Source: Arachidicoccus sp. (GTDB taxonomy: Bacteria > Bacteroidota > Bacteroidia > Chitinophagales > Chitinophagaceae). Taken from it: a stretch of 64,000 nt of DNA. Positions 17,714 to 26,329 of this stretch are shown one piece after another (position 1 is the first letter of the stretch; the number at the start of each line of letters is the position of its first letter). The notes beneath the pieces are model-generated. The model was not told the origin of the DNA and made no database searches. It was given only the letters and a program-made list of their open reading frames with translations. Both the position numbers and the translations under genes were made by a program. Location: positions 1 to 64,000 of the forward strand of contig JAPWKH010000021.1 of NCBI GenBank assembly GCA_028283605.1, read 5' to 3'.

Positions 17714-19939
17714 CTACTCTTTGTCGTTAAAAAAATCGATTGTTTTTTTATCGCTCATTCCAAAAGGTCGTGCAATTGTTTTTATTAATCGCGGCAACAT
17801 TTCTTCGGTATTGTTTTGCGGCTTTTCGTCGTATTCGTTTTGCTCCTCGCTCCAACTTTTTTCTATCGCAAAAAAATTGGGATATACTGCCTGTTTCCCG
17901 TCCATTTTTGCTTCGGCATAAGCAAAGAATGCTTCCCATTGTTTGAGATACAGATCTTTTAAAATGCCTTGCCATTCTTTGTTGGCATATTCATGCAAAG
18001 GGGTATTTTTATCGTCGGGTCCCCAATAGGTGATTTGCATACGTGCATTCAATTCGCAAAGCTTTTTATCGGCATCATCGGGCAGCAGATTTTTTGCTTC
18101 GTTCAACCATTTTCCTACACGAAAACTTGCATTTGTACCCACCCATTTATCTTGCAAAAGCAATAATTGAATAAACAGATTTTTATTTCTTTCAAAAGAT
18201 GATTTGTCTTTTCTCTTAAAAGCCTGCATCAGCGAAGCGTAAACATCCCGCGCTTTCAGATTAATGACCTGCCGCCATGTATCGACCAAGTCGTATTGAA
18301 ATGTTGCGACATTTTGAAATTGCGGCGAGGCTTTCGCAAAGTCAAGTGCAGCCTGCGTCAGCAATTCAGGGTCGAACCACAATTTATCGGGTCCCCATGA
18401 TGATGCAGTGGTAACAAAATCTGTATCGGGTCTTGCACAAAAGATAGATTCATATCCGCCTTGTCCGCCTTGAATCCCCGGCTCGCGACCGTTGTAAACT
18501 GTTTGCAATAAATATTGCCATGCTTCGTTCAAATCTTTATTGTCCACGCCGTAACGAGCCGTAATAAATTCGCTTAACTTTTGTTGCACGGGCGGAACGT
18601 CTTTTGCCCATGAGCCGTCCAGTGCCCATTGATAAACGATATCATTGTTTTCAATTCCTTCGGGAATAATGCCTGTGCCTTTCAATGTGCTTTGACTGCC
18701 GAAAATTCTTTCCGCTTTTTTAGGTTCGGTAAGCACCCGCAGCAAAGTGCCGCCTGTGGTGACCCTTCCGCCGAAATTGCAAACGGTACTCCATATCCAT
18801 GGAAAATTTCCATATTGATTTCGATAAAGCCAGGTTTCGGTTCGGTCGCCGAGCAAGTCAATAATCAAAGTATGTTTGGGGTCTAAGCCCGCCATCATTT
18901 TTTCTTTCGGATTATCTTGCCAGCCCTGTAAAACCCACACGGCATCCGGAAAATACTGCTGCATATTTTCTTGTACCAATTTTCCTTCTTCCGCTAAATC
19001 AATTCCGTTGGTACTGCCGCCTTCATGAAACAAATCACCGCCGAGATATTTGAAGTCGCTGCCGTATAATTTTTTAAAATTGGCATAATATAGTTCTGCT
19101 ATTTTTTTATACAAAGAATCATGTGCTACCAATACAGAAGGACGATGATAGCCGCACCAGTCGCCCTGGTCAATAATTTCCGCATTCGGAAAATGTTTTT
19201 TCAAAGCAGCCGGAACCAACCCCGTGAAACTTTGCACCACCGGCTCAATGCCAAGTTCTTTCATTCTTGCCAGAATTTTCTTTTGCAAAGCTGTCCAATG
19301 CTGAATCATGGCGTCGCTTACAGGCCCACTCCAACCTTCCATATTTCCCATAAGCCACCATGCATTAAAAGCCGGACCGGGAATGAAATCACGAATTTCT
19401 TTATCACTGAATCCTATTTGAGCCAAGGTTTTTTGCCACACTTCTTCCGTACCGACAGGAGTAAGCATGAGATTGACGCCGTTGAGCAACATCCAATCCA
19501 ACTCTTTTTCCCATTGCGCCCAGTTCCAAAAACTCATTGTGTAATTATATGTGCAATAGTTAAGCGCATAGCGCAAAGGATAAGCTGCACGGATACCTTC
19601 GCCCCCCTTTGTTTCAGGTAAAATGTTTGCTATCTGAATGTTGTCGCCGGTATGGGAAACGGATGAATGGCAATACTTTTTTACGTAATCATACAAAGCG
19701 TAAGCCGCCGCATTTTCGCTACTTGAACGGATAATCAGTTTTCCATTTTGCGTATAATAATTTGCAGTATCGTTCACATCGGTGTTTATCTTCTTAAAAT
19801 AAACTTTGTCCTTCAATGCGGGAAAACGACGTATGACCAATGCCTGTAACGGTGTAAAATTCTGCGCTGATAATTTAAAGGCGGACAGAAAAAATATACC
19901 AACTATTAACCGTGCCTTATTAAAAGAAAAATAATGCAT
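17714..19939 (-). CDS. Alpha-N-acetylglucosaminidase, glycoside hydrolase family 89
   Basis: This 741-residue exported enzyme is predicted to remove terminal alpha-linked GlcNAc. A signal peptide ends near KLSAQ. The order of domains matches NAGLU: a small N-terminal alpha/beta domain, then a TIM barrel with MSFWNWAQWEKELDWMLLNG, LTPVGTEEVW and GNMEGWSGPVSD. The barrel also holds KYLGGDLFHEGG (probable acid/base Glu) and GTGIIPEGIENN (probable nucleophile Glu). An all-alpha C-terminal domain ends the protein. It is the first gene of the minus-strand cluster, divergent from the ROK regulator, so its promoter lies in 19940-20321. GH89 in an environmental locus suggests host-like or microbial glycans with alpha-GlcNAc caps. 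Confidence 0.95.
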   Translation of the reverse strand: MHYFSFNKARLIVGIFFLSAFKLSAQNFTPLQALVIRRFPALKDKVYFKKINTDVNDTANYYTQNGKLIIRSSSENAAAYALYDYVKKYCHSSVSHTGDNIQIANILPETKGGEGIRAAYPLRYALNYCTYNYTMSFWNWAQWEKELDWMLLNGVNLMLTPVGTEEVWQKTLAQIGFSDKEIRDFIPGPAFNAWWLMGNMEGWSGPVSDAMIQHWTALQKKILARMKELGIEPVVQSFTGLVPAALKKHFPNAEIIDQGDWCGYHRPSVLVAHDSLYKKIAELYYANFKKLYGSDFKYLGGDLFHEGGSTNGIDLAEEGKLVQENMQQYFPDAVWVLQGWQDNPKEKMMAGLDPKHTLIIDLLGDRTETWLYRNQYGNFPWIWSTVCNFGGRVTTGGTLLRVLTEPKKAERIFGSQSTLKGTGIIPEGIENNDIVYQWALDGSWAKDVPPVQQKLSEFITARYGVDNKDLNEAWQYLLQTVYNGREPGIQGGQGGYESIFCARPDTDFVTTASSWGPDKLWFDPELLTQAALDFAKASPQFQNVATFQYDLVDTWRQVINLKARDVYASLMQAFKRKDKSSFERNKNLFIQLLLLQDKWVGTNASFRVGKWLNEAKNLLPDDADKKLCELNARMQITYWGPDDKNTPLHEYANKEWQGILKDLYLKQWEAFFAYAEAKMDGKQAVYPNFFAIEKSWSEEQNEYDEKPQNNTEEMLPRLIKTIARPFGMSDKKTIDFFNDKE

Positions 19940-20321
19940 CTAAACATCTCTTTTAAGCGATATAAAAAAACAAACACATATTTATATATAGATATTCTGT
20001 AAGCACTTACATTCATAACCAACTTCTATTTTATTAAAATAATTTTCATCAGAAAAGCATTTCAACAATAAATTAAGATATGAAGTATAAATTATTGCTT
20101 CGTTTTGCTTCTATCCTATAATTTCATAACATCGTTTTAGCAGAAGCATAACACTTCAACAAATATTCACAAAAATTCAATTAATAGCATCGCATAAAGG
20201 AAATAATTTTTGCATTTTATTTACTTTTTGAAAAAACATGAGTTCAATTTTATAAATTGATAAATATTTTAATAAATATTGCTATTTTTAATAAATATTT
20301 TATCAATATAGCTTTTTTATT
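19940..20321. promoter_or_regulatory. Divergent control region with candidate ROK operator
   Basis: This 382-bp AT-rich gap separates the divergent GH89 and ROK genes. Close to the ROK start there is an inverted pair, ATTGATAAA (20256-20264) and TTTATCAAT (20299-20307). Between them lies a direct repeat TTTTAATAAATATT, two copies 19 bp apart near 20267 and 20286. Such AT-rich palindromes are typical sites for ROK/NagC-type repressors. No strong promoter consensus stands out. The assignment is inference from position and symmetry. Confidence 0.5.
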
Positions 20322-21578
20322 ATGCCAGAACAAAAAAAATCGCACCCGAAATATCTAAAAATGCTTGCTAAAGAAGGGAAAAAAGGGAACAATAAGTTGC
20401 GGATATTGCAGTATATTTTTGATAATCAAAAAACTTCGGTTTCAAAAATTTGTGAGTCCTTAGATTTGAGTGCGCCTACGACATTAAACTTGTTGTCGGA
20501 GTTAACCAATGCCGGCTGGATAGAGAAAAAAGGGGCAGGGAAATCCGTCAGTGGCAGGCGCCCGGACTTAATTGGATTGGTGTCAAAATCTTTATTTGTG
20601 CTTTGTATAGACCTTGAACTATCTACTTTAAGAATGGGCATATTCGACAATACGCTGGAAATGCAAACAGAAATTTACAATTGTCCATTTTCCCTGTCTA
20701 TTAATAGGGAAAACATGGATATACTGTTTCAAAACGTTACGGACTTTCTTAAATCCAAAGGAATTTCTCTCAATCAGCTGGCAGGTATAAGTATGACTAT
20801 GCCGGGGTTAATTAATTCCGAAACAGGAGAAAATTTCAGTTATTTGGTCAGCAATAATAATGACGATGAATCGATGGCTGCTTATTGTTCAAAAGTATTT
20901 GGCGTTCCGGTAACCATTCAAAATGATGTGAAAGCCGCTGCACTTGCCGAATTGCGTTGCGGGAAGGCAAGCGGTAAACAAAACGCACTGATAATATTAA
21001 TGGACTGGGGCTTAGGTTTAGGTATTGTGATGGATGGCAAAGTCCGCAGAGGGGCATCCGGCTTTTCAGGTGAGATAGGACATATTCCTTTCGAAGATAA
21101 TGGTGAGCTTTGCTATTGCGGAAAACACGGTTGCTTGGAAACAGTTGCTTCCGGAAATGCACTTTCCAAAATGGCTAAAGCCGGCATAGCTTCCGGTCAG
21201 AATTCTATTTTAAATGAATTAAGTAACAGAGAAATCAATAAAATCGAAACTTCATTGATAATAAATGCAGCAAATAAAGGAGATTTATACGCCATCCAAC
21301 TTCTGTCAAAAATAGGAACAAATATTGGCAAAGGGATTTCAACACTTATTCAAATTTTCAATCCTGAAGTAATTGTTTTAGAAGGCAGAATTGCCGCTGC
21401 CAAACAATATATTACTATTCCTATGCTACAGTCAATTAATACATACTGTATGACACAGATTCGCGAAAAAACACAAATCACTTCATCTGATTTAGGAGAA
21501 ACTGCCAACCTAATGGGTGGAGCAATCGAAAACATTGATCGTATGTTCCAAATATTGTTGGAATCGAGGGGGAAGTAA
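20322..21578 (+). CDS. ROK-family transcriptional regulator
   Basis: This 418-residue protein has an N-terminal winged helix (about residues 25-85; ISKICESLDLSAPTTLNLL-like helix-turn-helix). A ROK sugar-binding/kinase-fold domain follows. It contains GEIGHIPFEDN and the zinc-binding CYCGKHGCLE (about residues 266-275). Regulators of this NagC/Mlc/XylR type are released from or tightened on DNA by a sugar or sugar phosphate. It is divergent from the glycosidase cluster and probably controls GH89-GH95 and itself through the symmetric sites at 20256-20307. The effector is unknown; fucose, galactose or GlcNAc derivatives are candidates from context. Confidence 0.92.
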   Translation: MPEQKKSHPKYLKMLAKEGKKGNNKLRILQYIFDNQKTSVSKICESLDLSAPTTLNLLSELTNAGWIEKKGAGKSVSGRRPDLIGLVSKSLFVLCIDLELSTLRMGIFDNTLEMQTEIYNCPFSLSINRENMDILFQNVTDFLKSKGISLNQLAGISMTMPGLINSETGENFSYLVSNNNDDESMAAYCSKVFGVPVTIQNDVKAAALAELRCGKASGKQNALIILMDWGLGLGIVMDGKVRRGASGFSGEIGHIPFEDNGELCYCGKHGCLETVASGNALSKMAKAGIASGQNSILNELSNREINKIETSLIINAANKGDLYAIQLLSKIGTNIGKGISTLIQIFNPEVIVLEGRIAAAKQYITIPMLQSINTYCMTQIREKTQITSSDLGETANLMGGAIENIDRMFQILLESRGK

Positions 21579-21656
21579 ACCCCTGATTCTTTCAGATAAA
21601 ATTCCCGGTTTAAATTTAAAGCCGATACGCAATCTGATTTTCTTTACTCTATTTGA

Positions 21657-22271
21657 TCAATTTGCCCACTTAATGATCGTTTTAAAGCGTCGAATATGTT
21701 TGCCCAATCCGTTGCCGACACACCGATCATTTCTTTTCATGAGATGATTGCGAATATAATGCTCAAGTTCTGTTATGAATTCCATATTGATCCGGGACAA
21801 GTAAGTATCTTTTGTCGTCTTATATTTGAAAGCAAGAAATAACTTTACATAATCTATGGTCGTACGGTAGTTTTTAAACCCGCCATTTTTAAACTTAGGC
21901 TCCCATATCTTGCGATAATATTCCAGCAGCTCAATAACCATGTGTCCTTTCAGCGCAAAATGATTTTCCAGATAGGCCTGCTTTACGCTCTCTGGAGTGA
22001 TGAGGTCATCCGTAAATTTTAGTTTTCTGTACTTCAGTTTGATGCCCGAGCGAACTCGTTCTATATGCTCGTTAATAGATTGTACTTCGAACGAACGGCC
22101 TTTGAATTTTTCTGATTTCAGGCCCCAGTCTTTGGTTTTGATTTTTTCCTAAATGGAAATTTCTTTTGCTTCCCCGTCAAGTGTAATGCGCGCATAAATA
22201 AAAGCTTTACTCTTGTTTATTTTGGACTTCCTTGCAACAAAGTCCACAGCGAATGCGTGTGTCTGTTCCAT
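21657..22271 (-). pseudogene. Truncated tyrosine recombinase/integrase
   Basis: One continuous minus-strand frame of 205 codons starts at the ATG at 22271. It gives an arm-DNA-binding domain (FVARKSKINKSKAFIYARIT) and then a core-binding SAM-like domain (MVIELLEYYRKIWEPKF; YLSRINMEFITELEHYIRNH). This is the layout of Bacteroidota integrases. An in-frame TAG interrupts it after residue 40 (KEISI), and the chain stops at IIKWAN. The whole catalytic domain (R-H-R-Y) is therefore missing from the usual 400-residue protein. It lies 274 bp downstream of the tRNA-Leu 3' end, the usual position for an integrase of an element inserted at a tRNA. Confidence 0.8.
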
Positions 22272-22513
22272 ACAACATTTTTTAATAGTTTTTGAAATGA
22301 TTTGAGTGTTCTTTCGCCCCAATTGTCCAGACTCCGCGGGTTCTCATCCACTTCGCATCCTACCAAAAAGCATCAAAATAATTTACACAAGAAATTGATA
22401 ATCAGTCGATTATTGGCAGTTTCGGTGAGTTCAAAAACAATATCTGAGAAAAATTCATGGATAACTCACGGATTTTAAATTTCAGAAAGCCTTATAAACA
22501 CAGAGTTTCACTA

Positions 22514-22542
22514 AATAAAAATAGCCACTCGTTTGAGTGGCT
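22514..22542 (-). terminator. Terminator of tRNA-Leu
   Basis: On the minus strand, AGCCACTC-AAAC-GAGTGGCT is followed by ATTTTTATTT. It is an 8-bp stem with a 4-base loop starting 3-4 bases after the tRNA 3' end. Confidence 0.85.
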
Positions 22543-22545
22543 TTG

Positions 22546-22629
22546 TGCCCAGAACAGGAATCGAACCTGCACATCCTTGCGAATACCAGATTTTGAGTCT
22601 GACGCGTCTACCAATTCCGCCATCTGGGC
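22546..22629 (-). tRNA. tRNA-Leu (anticodon CAA)
   Basis: This 84-base class II tRNA pairs GCCCAGA at the 5' end with TCTGGGC at the 3' end and has discriminator A. The D-arm is typical of Leu (TGGCGGAATTGGTAGACGCG). The anticodon stem TCAGA/TCTGG encloses the loop CTCAAAA, giving anticodon CAA. A variable arm follows (TATTCGCAAGGATG), and the T-loop is GGTTCGATTCC. The CCA end is not encoded. A rho-independent terminator follows directly. Confidence 0.96.
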
Positions 22630-22774
22630 ATTTATAAAACGGGATTGCAAATGTAAGTGCAATATTTATTCTTGCAAAAGAATTTTTATAGATTTATTCG
22701 CAACAGCTTTTCTTTCGCCAGAATATTTTACGCATTATTTTAAAAAACTTTTTCATTCGTATATTTTTACAAAA

Positions 22775-23491
22775 TTACAAATACAGATAATAGTCTTTCA
22801 GCAATTCTCTAAATCTTAACGAATAGCTTTCGTTTTCTTTTATTATTATGTTTTCCGTTTTCATAGATTCCTGCAACTTTGAAAATATTAAAACTACTCT
22901 GAAAAATTCATGCTTGTCGGTTTGCTTTATTAAATATTCTTTTATAAAAAACATTCCTTCTTTTTCCGCAAGTTCCTTAAAATATTCCTTCCTGTAATAA
23001 GGCAGCAATACTGCAAAAACGCCATCATTTTTTAATAGTTTTTTTGTTGTTCCTGCCAGCTCTTGCAAACTCAATGCAGATGAATGTAATGCTTTATTTC
23101 TTTGTTCGCTTTCGCTCTTTAATTGATTTTCAAAAAACGGAGGATTGGAAAGAATAAAATCGTAATGTTCAATAATATTTTTCGAATATTCCTGAATCGG
23201 TTGATGATGTAGATTGATACGGTCTTTCCATTCACAATTATCAATATTTTGCAATGCTTGTTCATAAGCATCGCTATCAATTTCCACAGCATCTATTGTG
23301 CAATTTGTATTTTTTTGCGCATACATTATGGATAACAATCCCGTGCCGGCGCCAATATCCAGCACTTTGTTTTTATTAACTAATGTATTTGCTATAATGG
23401 CTCCAAACAAACAGGCATCCGTGCAAACTTTCATGGCGCACTTGTCTTGCTCTATTCTGAATTGTTTGAACTGAAAGTAATTATTGGGCAT
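22775..23491 (-). CDS. trmN6: tRNA1(Val) adenine-N6 methyltransferase (TrmN6/YfiC-like)
   Basis: This 238-residue cytoplasmic methyltransferase probably makes m6A37 in tRNA-Val. It opens with FQFKQFRIEQDKCAMKVCTDACLFGA, matching the YfiC N-terminus. The SAM-binding motif I VLDIGAGTGLLSIMYAQ lies near residue 45. The acidic ribose-binding strand is IDAVEIDSDAYEQA. The catalytic NPPF tetrapeptide (SNPPFFEN) marks N6-adenine enzymes. The length agrees with the family. It faces away from gatC with about 95 bp between the starts. Its exact tRNA target is inferred from homology. Confidence 0.88.
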   Translation of the reverse strand: MPNNYFQFKQFRIEQDKCAMKVCTDACLFGAIIANTLVNKNKVLDIGAGTGLLSIMYAQKNTNCTIDAVEIDSDAYEQALQNIDNCEWKDRINLHHQPIQEYSKNIIEHYDFILSNPPFFENQLKSESEQRNKALHSSALSLQELAGTTKKLLKNDGVFAVLLPYYRKEYFKELAEKEGMFFIKEYLIKQTDKHEFFRVVLIFSKLQESMKTENIIIKENESYSLRFRELLKDYYLYL

Positions 23492-23549
23492 TTGGCAAAA
23501 TTATAGATTTTACCGTTGCGCTATTTTCCTTTACCGCTTGTCCAAAATA

Positions 23550-23581
23550 TTGCACTTCTTGGTTTCGTTTGATTATTTTTG
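23550..23581 (+). promoter_or_regulatory. Bacteroidota-type promoter immediately before gatC
   Basis: A TTG at 23550-23552 and TATTTTTG at 23574-23581 fit the -33 TTTG and -7 TAnnTTTG boxes. The -7 box ends only 4 bp before the gatC ATG, so the transcript may have almost no leader. Confidence 0.55.
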
Positions 23582-23585
23582 TTGT

Positions 23586-23879
23586 ATGGTAGAAATTACA
23601 GATAAACTTATCGAAGACTTAGCGCATCTTTCAAGGCTTAGCTTTAGCAGCGAAGAAAAAGAAGAAATCAAAAATGATTTACAGCAAATGATTGCATTTG
23701 TAGAAAAGTTAAATGAAATTGATACAACCGGTGTTGAGCCTTTGCTACACATCACGCCTCGAGAAAATGTATTCCGAGAAGATGTTGTAATACAGAATAC
23801 TTCCCGCGAAGAAGCATTAAAAAATGTTCCAAACACCGATGGTACTTATATTTTAGTGCCAAAAGTGATTAAAAAATAA
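23586..23879 (+). CDS. gatC: Aspartyl/glutamyl-tRNA amidotransferase subunit C
   Basis: This 97-residue small subunit of the GatCAB transamidase converts misacylated Glu-tRNA(Gln) or Asp-tRNA(Asn). The sequence shows the family pattern throughout: LAHLSRLSFSSEEKE, then DLQQMIAFVEKLNEIDT, the VEPLLHITP strand and the C-terminal YILVPKVIKK. I use the ATG at 23586 because the protein begins with the conserved MVEITDKLIEDLAHLS. The frame is open further upstream, but that part matches nothing. gatA and gatB are not in this window. It is followed 18 bp later by an ABC ATPase gene, probably in one transcript. Confidence 0.95.
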   Translation: MVEITDKLIEDLAHLSRLSFSSEEKEEIKNDLQQMIAFVEKLNEIDTTGVEPLLHITPRENVFREDVVIQNTSREEALKNVPNTDGTYILVPKVIKK

Positions 23880-23897
23880 GTATAAAATCCTTTCATT

Positions 23898-24608
23898 ATG
23901 CCGTCGTCCGTTATTCATTTAAATAAAATAGAAAAACAGTATTTTATGGGAGGGCATGGCGTACCTGTTTTGAAAGGCATTTCTTTAGATATTTTTAAGA
24001 ATGAATATGTAGCATTAATGGGGCCTTCGGGAAGCGGAAAAAGTACGCTGATGAATATTTTAGGATGTTTGGACACACCAACAAGCGGCACTTATATTTT
24101 GAATGGCAAAGATGTGAGCAAGATGCCCGATGATGAACTTGCCGATGTTCGGAATATTGAAATTGGTTTTGTTTTTCAGCAATTCAATTTGTTGCCAAGG
24201 CTTACGGCATCGGAGAATGTAGCATTGCCTTTGATATATGCGGGCGTAGGAAAAGCAGAACGAATGGAGCGCGCGCACGAAGCTTTAAAAAAAGTAGGTT
24301 TAAGCGAACGCGCTAATCACAAAGCTAATGAAATGAGCGGTGGACAGATTCAGCGTGTAGCCATTGCAAGAGCCATTATCAACAATCCTTCCATTCTTCT
24401 GGCGGATGAACCGACAGGAAATCTTGATACAAAAACTTCTATTGAAGTAATGGAAATTTTCGGGCAGATACAAGCGGCCGGAAATACGGTTGTGTTGGTA
24501 ACGCATGAAGAAGACATTGCAGAATATGCCAAACGAATAGTACGCTTACGCGATGGCGTTATTGAAACAGATACATTGAACGCGCCAAAGAAAGAAGCTT
24601 TGGTGTAA
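23898..24608 (+). CDS. ABC transporter ATP-binding protein, MacB/LolD type
   Basis: This 236-residue nucleotide-binding subunit has Walker [11 protein letters not shown]-loop [11 protein letters not shown], signature [14 protein letters not shown] and Walker [13 protein letters not shown]. The H-loop is [10 protein letters not shown]. The spacing and the [12 protein letters not shown] segment are typical of MacB/LolD/FtsE-like ATPases. These drive mechanotransmission permeases rather than classical importers. No permease gene is adjacent, so its partner is encoded elsewhere. It follows gatC closely and precedes a VOC gene by 24 bp, suggesting a small mixed operon. Confidence 0.92.
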   Translation: MPSSVIHLNKIEKQYFMGGHGVPVLKGISLDIFKNEYVALMGPSGSGKSTLMNILGCLDTPTSGTYILNGKDVSKMPDDELADVRNIEIGFVFQQFNLLPRLTASENVALPLIYAGVGKAERMERAHEALKKVGLSERANHKANEMSGGQIQRVAIARAIINNPSILLADEPTGNLDTKTSIEVMEIFGQIQAAGNTVVLVTHEEDIAEYAKRIVRLRDGVIETDTLNAPKKEALV

Positions 24609-24632
24609 ATCAATAACTAAAATTATTATACC

Positions 24633-25085
24633 ATGAGCAATTCTCAAGAACTAAATGTTCAACAAGCTGTTCCTTTCTTTATGGTTAAAGATATGGATGC
24701 TTCACTTCAATTTTATATCGACAGATTAGGATTTGAATTAAAGAATACATGGACACCGCGAGGAAGAATTGAATGGTGTTGGTTACAACTTGGCAATGCA
24801 TCAATCATGTTGCAGGAACATGGAAAAGAAAGCAGTGAACACGGGAAGGTTTATTTAGAAAATAAAAAAGGCCTCGGTGTTTCTATTTGTTTTCAATGCA
24901 CTGATGCGATTGCTTTATATCATGAATTTAAATCAAAAGGGATTGATGTAAGCGAACCTTTTGTTGGCAATAGTTTGTGGGATATAAAGATTGCAGACCC
25001 TGATAATTACAACTTACATTTTGAAAGTCCCACCGATGTTCCCGAAAAAACAAAATATTCCGATTGGATAAAAACCAATTCGTAA
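24633..25085 (+). CDS. VOC (glyoxalase/bleomycin-resistance) family protein
   Basis: This 150-residue cytoplasmic protein has the paired beta-alpha-beta-beta-beta modules of the vicinal oxygen chelate fold. The first module contains VPFFMVKDMDASLQFYIDRLGF and the second ends in IKIADPDNYNLHFESP. The conserved second-module Glu (HFES) is visible. Substrate is not predictable; members include dioxygenases, isomerases and antibiotic-binding proteins. Its stop overlaps the next start (TAATG), so translation of the adenosyltransferase is probably coupled. Confidence 0.85.
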   Translation: MSNSQELNVQQAVPFFMVKDMDASLQFYIDRLGFELKNTWTPRGRIEWCWLQLGNASIMLQEHGKESSEHGKVYLENKKGLGVSICFQCTDAIALYHEFKSKGIDVSEPFVGNSLWDIKIADPDNYNLHFESPTDVPEKTKYSDWIKTNS

Positions 25086-25636
25086 TGAAAATTTATACAA
25101 AAACAGGCGATAAAGGCAAGACATCTTTAATCGGCGGTAAGCGCGTAGATAAAAATGATGTGCGCATAGAATGTTGCGGATCGGTAGATGAATTGAATGC
25201 GTACATCGGGCTGCTGAATGATGAATTACAAAATATTTCTCTTGAAAATATTTTGTACGAAATTCAAAATAATTTATTTGTTATCGGTTCTTTGCTTGCG
25301 GCTGATACGACTAAAACAACAAAAACTTTTATTCCCAATTTAACAGATGAAAACATTCTTGTTTTGGAAAATGAGATCGACAAAATGGATGCCGCGCTTC
25401 CGAAGATGACACATTTTATTCTTCCCGGCGGGCATACAATTGTTTCTCATGCGCACATTACACGAACTATTTGTCGCCGTGCGGAACGCTTATGCGTTGG
25501 GCTTTTCAACGAATTGAATAATGAAAACATTTTATTGATTGTAAAATATCTCAATCGTTTAAGCGATTATCTTTTTGTATTGGCAAGATTTATTGCAAAG
25601 CAATTAAATGTTGAAGAAGTAAAATGGATACCGTAA
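25085..25636 (+). CDS. Corrinoid adenosyltransferase, PduO type
   Basis: This 183-residue enzyme transfers the adenosyl group of ATP to cob(I)alamin to form coenzyme B12. The ATP-binding N-terminus is KIYTKTGDKGKTSLIGGKRV. The remaining hallmark segments are CGSVDELNAYIGLL, FILPGGH, and the C-terminal TICRRAERLCVGL with YLNRLSDYLFVLAR. The ATG at 25085 is chosen because it begins the conserved MKIYTKTGDKG, and it overlaps the upstream stop by one base. B12-dependent enzymes are not in the window. Confidence 0.95.
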   Translation: MKIYTKTGDKGKTSLIGGKRVDKNDVRIECCGSVDELNAYIGLLNDELQNISLENILYEIQNNLFVIGSLLAADTTKTTKTFIPNLTDENILVLENEIDKMDAALPKMTHFILPGGHTIVSHAHITRTICRRAERLCVGLFNELNNENILLIVKYLNRLSDYLFVLARFIAKQLNVEEVKWIP

Positions 25637-25715
25637 AAATATAGAAAAGCTTATTCTGCAATTCTTAAATAAATCATTTTTAAGAGACAAATAATAACGA
25701 TAAATCTTTATACGG

Positions 25716-26129
25716 TTATTTAATCGAAATCCTTCTTAATTCCTGATCTAAAATTTCGATTTTAAGATGTAATATATTTTCGGGTAATAATGCTGCTGCC
25801 CGTTCCGGCCATTCAACCAGACAAAGGTTTCCGGAGTATAAAACTTCTTCTACGCCTGCGTTTATGGCTTCTTCTTCGTCTTTCAAACGATACCAGTCCA
25901 TGTGGAATATTTTTCCTGCAAGCGGGCTTTCATATTCATTTATAATGGAAAAAGTGGGGCTGGAAATGATGTCCTTGCTTTGTAAAATATTTTGACAGAG
26001 TTCTTTTATAAAAGTCGTTTTGCCCGCGCCCATTGGAGCATCAAATATCCAGATTTTTTTATGGGAATAACTATTCCAAACTTCTTGCGCAATTGAATTT
26101 ATTGATTGTAGCGTATAATCTTTTTGCAT
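25716..26129 (-). CDS. tsaE: tRNA threonylcarbamoyladenosine biosynthesis ATPase TsaE
   Basis: This 137-residue protein is the ATPase partner of TsaB/TsaD in making the universal t6A37 tRNA modification. Walker A is GAPMGAGKTTFIKELCQ (about residue 31). The TsaE-specific switch is ISSPTFSIINEYE, followed by HMDWYRLKDEEEA, and the Walker B region reads CLVEWPERA. Length and motif order fit the family well. It is convergent with the adenosyltransferase gene. No other t6A gene is in the window. Confidence 0.94.
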   Translation of the reverse strand: MQKDYTLQSINSIAQEVWNSYSHKKIWIFDAPMGAGKTTFIKELCQNILQSKDIISSPTFSIINEYESPLAGKIFHMDWYRLKDEEEAINAGVEEVLYSGNLCLVEWPERAAALLPENILHLKIEILDQELRRISIK

Positions 26130-26274
26130 GAGAACAAATATCCGAATAATATTATTCTTCGCGAAAGCAACGAAAATGTTTATACTAGTTTAATATGAAT
26201 ATGATAAAGATTGCTTCTATTCTCGCACATATCAATCTTAATTTAAAAATATAATTGATATTGAATATTAAAAC

Positions 26275-26310
26275 AAAGAGCCACACATAAATAAATGGGC
26301 GGCTCTTTTT
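26275..26310 (-). terminator. Terminator of the deacetylase gene
   Basis: AAAGAGCC pairs with GGCTCTTT across an 18-base loop; on the minus strand TTTGTTTTAA follows. It starts 20 bp after the stop codon of the deacetylase gene at 26330. Confidence 0.7.
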
Positions 26311-26329
26311 ATATAGAATGATAATGCGA

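Noticed and set aside
22457-22819. Plus-strand 120-residue open frame
   Set aside because: It covers tRNA-Leu on the other strand and has no support.
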